Under the pieces are notes generated by a model that saw only the letters and a list, made by a program, of their open reading frames with translations, did no database searches and was not told the DNA's origin. DNA of 64,000 bases. Origin: Icerya purchasi (Eukaryota > Arthropoda > Insecta > Hemiptera > Monophlebidae). Positions 59,534-64,000 of this stretch are shown one piece after another (positions within the stretch are counted from its first letter, which is position 1; the number at the start of each line of letters is the position of its first letter). The stretch is from contig CM077115.1 of NCBI GenBank assembly GCA_039619475.1, positions 58,782,864 through 58,846,863 on the forward strand, written 5' to 3'. The position numbers were made by a program, and so were the translations under genes.

Positions 59534-60917
59534 TGTGGTACAACAATTCCATTCTGCAGGTATAAACGGAAGATCGTTCACCTTCATAGCAAACTACTTA
59601 TCGAATCGAACTATTAAGGTCCGTATAGGCACCACACTGTCTGATACAGCCACCATCGAAAACGGAGTGCCTCAGGGAGGAGTCCTGAGCATCCTATGTT
59701 TTCTAATGGCTATTAACACGGTAGAAGAAGTAATACCACGACCAATCAAATGTAGACTATTTGCAGACGACCTAAACATCTCGTTAACCACCAACGACCA
59801 CGCATGCAGTCAATCTCTTCTCCAGCAAACGCTTCACAACCTCGAGTCATGGAGTAACACGGTAGGATTGGAGTTCTCACCAACAAAAACCAAATATATG
59901 ATCTTCACCAGGAAGAAAAAATATCAAGCCTTACAGCTCCGGCTAAATAGAAACTTTCTATCCAAAACCGACCAACGCACCTTCCTTGGAGTTACTTTCG
60001 ATCATCGTCTCAAGTGGACGGCACATCTGAGGCAACTTCGACATGAAACGCATCAAAGAATGAACATACTGAAAATGCTCCGAAATAGGGCCTTCGGCCC
60101 TGGCCCCAGGAGGATGCTGCAGCTGTACAGGGCTCTTGTCCGATCCAAGCTTGAATACAGCAGCCTGGCATACCTGTCGGCGTCAGAGACTTGCCTCCAA
60201 ATACTTTTGACCCAGTACATAATGCTGGGATCCGAATAAGTCTGCATGCTTTTCCGACAAGCCGAATAACTAACATGCAGCTCTTATGCGGTGAACCGCC
60301 TTTAAGCACTCGGAGGAAATTAACTGCTATCAGATGTAGTCTCAAAGTCGAAGCAAATCCCGATCATCCAAATTACATTGTACTCACAAACAATGAAACC
60401 TTCCTCTCCACCTGCATACGCGAAATTAAAAGTGCTGCACATATTACAGAAGATGATACACCAGCCGACAGAAAAACCAAAATTCTCGACCAGTAGCTGG
60501 AAAACTTACGCGTCACAGCACTAAGCACCCTGATCACGATAAAACTGAACAATAGCGACTGGACGGACAAAATATTCAAGGCAACAAGAAAGAATAAACC
60601 GCTCACATCAGCTATTATCAGGCTATACTTGGGTCATACATAGCTGACGCATAAGTTCATTCTCGAGAGGAAAGAGCCACCGATTTTGGTGAAAGAATTA
60701 CCATACAACATTTGATACTATGCTGCTCCAAGTTCACCGCCAACCAACCAACTGACACGGACCTCAACGCTTTTTTGGACATCAAGAATAACATAATCAA
60801 ATTTCCTAAATGTACAATAATGCTACACTTAGTTTTATAAAACTATGTACCGTACTGTAACTAGACTAAGTAGATTATAGCCTATGTAGGCAGTAAAAAT
60901 CTAAATAAATAAATAAA
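59534..60917 (+). mobile_element. Second LINE inserted in the R1-like LINE
   Basis: It is flanked by the 11-bp direct repeat GAAACATTTTT at 59523-59533 and 60918-60928, the target duplication. It is 5'-truncated within the reverse transcriptase and ends in AAAT repeats (about 60902-60917). It is younger than the R1-like LINE that it interrupts. Confidence 0.88.
59535..60840 (+). pseudogene. LINE reverse transcriptase fragment
   Basis: The 234-residue open frame begins inside the palm domain: FIANYLSNRTIKVRIG, then NGVPQGGVLSILCF, CRLFADDLNISL near 59755 (catalytic Asp pair), NTVGLEFSPTKTKYMIF and RTFLGVTFDHRLKW. A frameshift near 60200 moves to NAGIRISLHAFPTSR and LCGEPPLSTRRKLTAIR. Stops then follow, and remnants of a Cys/His tail (TIQHLILCCSKF near 60705) precede the 3' end. 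No RNase H domain is visible between these parts. The upstream catalytic Asp and endonuclease are missing by truncation. Confidence 0.85.
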
Positions 60918-61300
60918 GAAACATTTTTATACCGATTATAACTTCACTGAATTTTTAACCGGACATGGAAATAATGGTGTCTATATGAAACGATTTAAAA
61001 TTGCTGCAACAGACATCTGTATAGACTGTAAAGAGGAAACAGATGATTAACATTCGATTTTCGAATGCAATAAGTTTAAAAACGAAAGAGAAAAACGGAA
61101 AAAAATAAAAAAAACAATAACCGAAATACAAAAAAAAAAACTTTTTTAATCTGATCAGCTTTGTCAATCATGTAATGAATAACAAAACAAAACACATCAA
61201 AAACAAATAATAACAGTAACAATCAGAAACTCTGGCTGAAAAACCGCAAGGTACAGCGGAGTAAATAAATAAATAAATAAATGAAATAAAAAAAAAAAAA

Positions 61301-61446
61301 TATATCATCCACTGATACGTGTTTTTCTGGCATACTTTTAAAAAATAGCAATCGATGACTCTCAAAGGTAATTTTAGTTTTTTGTTTTCTTTATTTTTCG
61401 TTGACAGTTCGATTCGTTTGCAAAATTCACTGAGATTTAACCAGAT

Positions 61447-61481
<35 letters not shown>

Positions 61482-63190
61482 ACCGGACAGATTTAACATT
61501 TATTTTTTTGAATTAATTACTGGCTCAATAAATAAACTAGATACAATTGCAAAAAAGCTACAAACCGGCCGAAGTTTCGTCTTCAGATTTCTTTGTTCCA
61601 ACGGAACCTTTATTTTGATCGAAAATCATCAGTCCAGTTTTTACCTGAGCCGGAAGTAACTAATTCAACCGTGCGAGAAATTCGAATTATAAACGAGTTG
61701 TGCAATTTGAAGAATTTAAAACCAAGTTCGAAAATTTATCGGAACCTCTTACTTAATTGAAGACCACCACTCTATAGCTAATTATTATCATAGTAAAACG
61801 TGAATGCCGAAAAGATTCAGCGTGTGATCTGTGAAAGTGTTTTAAGACTTTTGCACATTTATGGTTAAGGTGAAATAATACGTTGTTAAATGGACCGCGA
61901 AAATAGTTTCAAGGTGTGTGGCGGCAGAGTAAACCAAAAAAAAATATGTCGTACCCGAAAGGTTTGTCGATACCGAGGCATTATTTTCATATACAATCTT
62001 CTTTATTCGTCTGCGTACTTTTAGTATTAGGATCAAAAAAAAACATTGACCTCCCCTTTAGCGCATGTAAAAAAAAAAAAAAACGAATATATTTTTTCCT
62101 AGTGAAAGTTTATGAAAAATTAAAATTGAAAAAATACTTTTTAGAACTTTTTCTCGTTAGTAGTGGAGTGTAAAAATCCGATGAAAAAGATTTTATTGTA
62201 ATGTCGTCTGAAACTGAAAAAAGTTTTTTAAGTTGAGCGTGAATAAATGATTTTGCTTTCTCTTTGACTCCTTCATACGCGGTAATACGACAAAAAAAAA
62301 AAAAACCGGAACGAATTTTTGGTTTACTTAAATAAAAACCTTCGCTAAATATCGCGATGATGATATTAACGCAGAGTGACGCTGCTCGATGATTTCTTCC
62401 ATCTTCTTCTTTTTTTCGTTTTTTGAATATTCATTAAATAAAATAATTTCTTTCTCAGAAGGAATTTTACTCGGAAAAATAAAATTGAACACGAATTACT
62501 TTTGAATCTTTCTCACTGGCAGGAGCACAAATGCGATAAATTGAAACGCTTAATTTTAATACCGGCTGAAATTAAAAATATTATTTTTTTGAATTAGATT
62601 ATTTAATTACGATTGAAATATTAATGGTGTTATTGCTTTAGACAGAATAAAGACCACCGATTAAATTTTTTTCTTTTTTTCTTTTAGAAAGCAATAGCGC
62701 AAAAATAAGAGAAAATTTTTAACCTTTTTATTTAGGGGCCTCTTTGGCAATTATAACATAAAGTATTACTTATTAGAGCCATTTTGAATAGTATTTTTAC
62801 ATATTATCTCAGAGTGTTCGCCAAGAGGTGTTTTTAAATTTATTTTTACGAATAAATTACCAGATGCGGAGAATTTCATCGATGAAGCTGATGTTAATAT
62901 ATAGGTGTATATTTAGAAATTCGTGTGTCTTCAGTTGTTATACCGATCTCGAAATTGTCGTAATAGAAATTTATCTTCTGTTTATTAAACCGGCGTCGTT
63001 AATAATAAAGGCCTGTAGCCAAAATTAAGATTCGGGATCGGTCAATATATCGGTGACCCAGAGGGATGTTTCTTCGAGTATCTTCGCTGCTCCGTTACAA
63101 AAATTTTAATAAAATGCGGAAATCCTACGAATATTCTTATTGACTTTGTTTAAAACGAATTGGAACTTTAAAATTCTAGAGTCCATTTAT
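61301..63190. other. Unassigned AT-rich DNA
   Basis: An A run of 26 lies at 61454-61479. The minus strand near 61565-61590 reads CTGAAGACGAAAC, a weak member of the CTGA/GAAAC motif class. The open frames 61842-62036 and 61916-62173 overlap on opposite strands and are not recognised. Confidence 0.45.
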
Positions 63191-63496
63191 TTATTTTTTA
63201 AAAAGACAAAAACTAAAACTCATTTGGAGAAAAAATGAAAAAATAATAGAAATTTCTCGTAATAATTTTTTCGTTGATTCTTCTTCTTCTTTGATTAACG
63301 TGTGCTGCCGCCGGGGCCAGAGGCACGGATAAGATAACAGTTTGATGGAGTGGAATAGGTTAGTGATATTGAGGAAACGTAGGAGATCGTGACGATCAGA
63401 CAGGATTTCGGACGACTGGAGAATTTGTGCTCGGTATGAATTATTTAGGTGGGACAGCTGACAAGTAAATGTTGGATTATGACAGAAAAATTGCAA
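63191..63496 (-). mobile_element. Possible LINE C-terminal tail
   Basis: The minus-strand frame reads FTCQLSHLNNSYRAQILQ, SDRHDLLRFLNITNLFH and then HTLIKEEEE close to a (GAA)n stretch. The spacing and hydrophobic pattern resemble the last part of a LINE ORF2 followed by a simple tail. No Cys/His motif is preserved, so this is weak. Confidence 0.25.
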
Positions 63497-63802
63497 ATAA
63501 AACTAATTTTACGTCTTTTCTTAAGGTGCCGTACGCTACACAGCGCGTTGGCGCAACCTATTCGTACACTTTTATTAGCTGTACCGATATAGGTTATGTA
63601 CCAGGCAATTATTATATGCAGTACGAATGTGCACACACGCAAGACTACATTCGGAACAGATTAGTAATCGTTTGATTCACATCGTTTTACAAGTGCAGTC
63701 CCCGTCCGGTGTTGTGGGTTTGCTGTGTACTGACCTAGCGCGCATATGATATGTTGTACGTGGTGGTTTGTCATTGCTTTCCACGTGATTATTAGCGATT
63801 AT

Positions 63803-63910
63803 TTGTTTATTTATTTAATTCTTGTAATAAGTTCGCCGTCGCTCGGGATCGAACCCGTGACCGCCATATCGGAAGTCAAGCGCTCTAGCAACTCGGCTAT
63901 CGCGACGACT
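63803..63910 (-). mobile_element. tRNA-derived SINE, short
   Basis: On the minus strand GTCGTCG at the start pairs with CGACGGC, giving a 7-bp acceptor-like stem with one G-U pair. ATAGCCGAGTTGCTAGAGC fits an A box, and CACGGGTTCGATCCCGAG fits a B box and T arm. The anticodon arm does not fold. The head is followed directly by an AAAT-type tail (63806-63826). It shares its head with the SINE at 8411-8480. A degenerate tRNA gene is the alternative. Confidence 0.65.
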
Positions 63911-64000
63911 TAATTTTACATATATATATATATTTTTTTTCGTTTATTCTGTAAAATATTTCAGAAAAGTTTTTTTTTTTTTTCTTTTGGGGCGCATCAA
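63911..64000. other. AT-rich end of window
   Basis: A short (TA)n tract and T runs; nothing else seen. Confidence 0.5.

Larger units (their letters stand above)
57745..61110 (+). pseudogene. R1-like LINE reverse transcriptase pseudogene, two parts
   Basis: Reverse transcriptase motifs in order: RKANGHDQISNKMIK near 58090, INKPGKDL and SYRPITLLSGLSKIYEKI near 58240-58325, NQFGYLKNKSTELA near 58375. The frame then breaks at 58425-58540 around the first catalytic Asp (LLISFD is still readable). Next come NSGVPQGSVLGPVLF near 58655, SYADDIMLV near 58758 with the catalytic pair, FNINKTQALL and IKYLGIIID near 58992. Stops and shifts follow from 59213. Beyond the inserted LINE, EFLTGHGNNGVYMKRFK and DICIDCKEETDD then a stop and HSIFECNKF (60950-61070) give the C-terminal Cys/His domain. 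Not functional. Confidence 0.85.
57745..61300 (+). mobile_element. R1-like LINE, 5'-truncated, split by another LINE
   Basis: The coding sequence runs 57745-59522, is interrupted by a second LINE at 59534-60917, and resumes to a 3' end with AAAT repeats and an A run (about 61262-61299). The truncation is just before the reverse transcriptase. The clade call rests on motif style, especially the segment GYRTISYTSVNIIAGIIPID near 59262, typical of R1-group LINEs. The element is unusually A-rich. Confidence 0.8.

Noticed and set aside
1..64000. CRISPR array, phage or bacterial operon
   Set aside because: No regularly spaced repeats, no ribosome-binding sites, no prokaryotic genes; all identifiable proteins are from animal transposable elements.

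Overview
The window reads as nuclear DNA of an arthropod, most likely an insect. It is AT-rich and full of simple repeats and homopolymer runs. Its only recognisable proteins belong to animal transposable elements: Jockey- and R1-type LINEs, LINEs with an RNase H domain, a Ty3/Gypsy retrotransposon, a mariner DNA transposon and tRNA-derived SINEs. I found no host protein-coding exon that I could defend and no prokaryotic-style operon. The species cannot be named from the sequence.

Layout. 1-10.9 kb: mostly unassigned AT-rich DNA, with one strong 103-nt hairpin (355-457), a SINE head (8411-8480) and a short CTGA/GAAA-type hairpin (8669-8704). 10.9-14.6 kb: a 5'-truncated Jockey-clade LINE with gag zinc knuckles, endonuclease and reverse transcriptase, carrying a few frameshifts and stops. 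14.6-25.5 kb: sparse, with an old LINE fragment, an unrecognised open frame, and a composite repeat block at 19.05-20.24 kb. 25.5-27.5 kb: an inverted-repeat element with a 7-bp target duplication that contains an RNase H LINE fragment. 29.0-32.5 kb: a (TA)n-flanked non-autonomous element interrupted by a mariner with perfect 29-bp ends and an intact transposase. 32.7-39.9 kb: at least five decayed 3' parts of similar RNase H LINEs, all on the minus strand, interrupted by a satellite-like repeat, a 255-bp palindrome and a 50-nt poly(A)-tailed insertion. 40.5-45.2 kb: a decayed Gypsy element on the minus strand between LTR-like direct repeats. 46.4-49.6 kb: two Jockey fragments. 51.4-54.2 kb: a SINE, a second (TA)n-flanked element and a foldback repeat. 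55.1-61.3 kb: a minus-strand RNase H LINE, another RNase H LINE 3' end, and an R1-type LINE split by a second LINE with an 11-bp target duplication. 61.3-64 kb: mostly unassigned, with a SINE at the end.

The genes do not act together as a pathway. They are layers of selfish elements inserted into one another. Only the mariner transposase looks intact. The best leads for something less ordinary are the palindrome and related hairpins with a hammerhead-like CTGATGA...GAAA core, the (TA)n-flanked element family, and the 355-457 hairpin. I see no convincing new multi-gene system.
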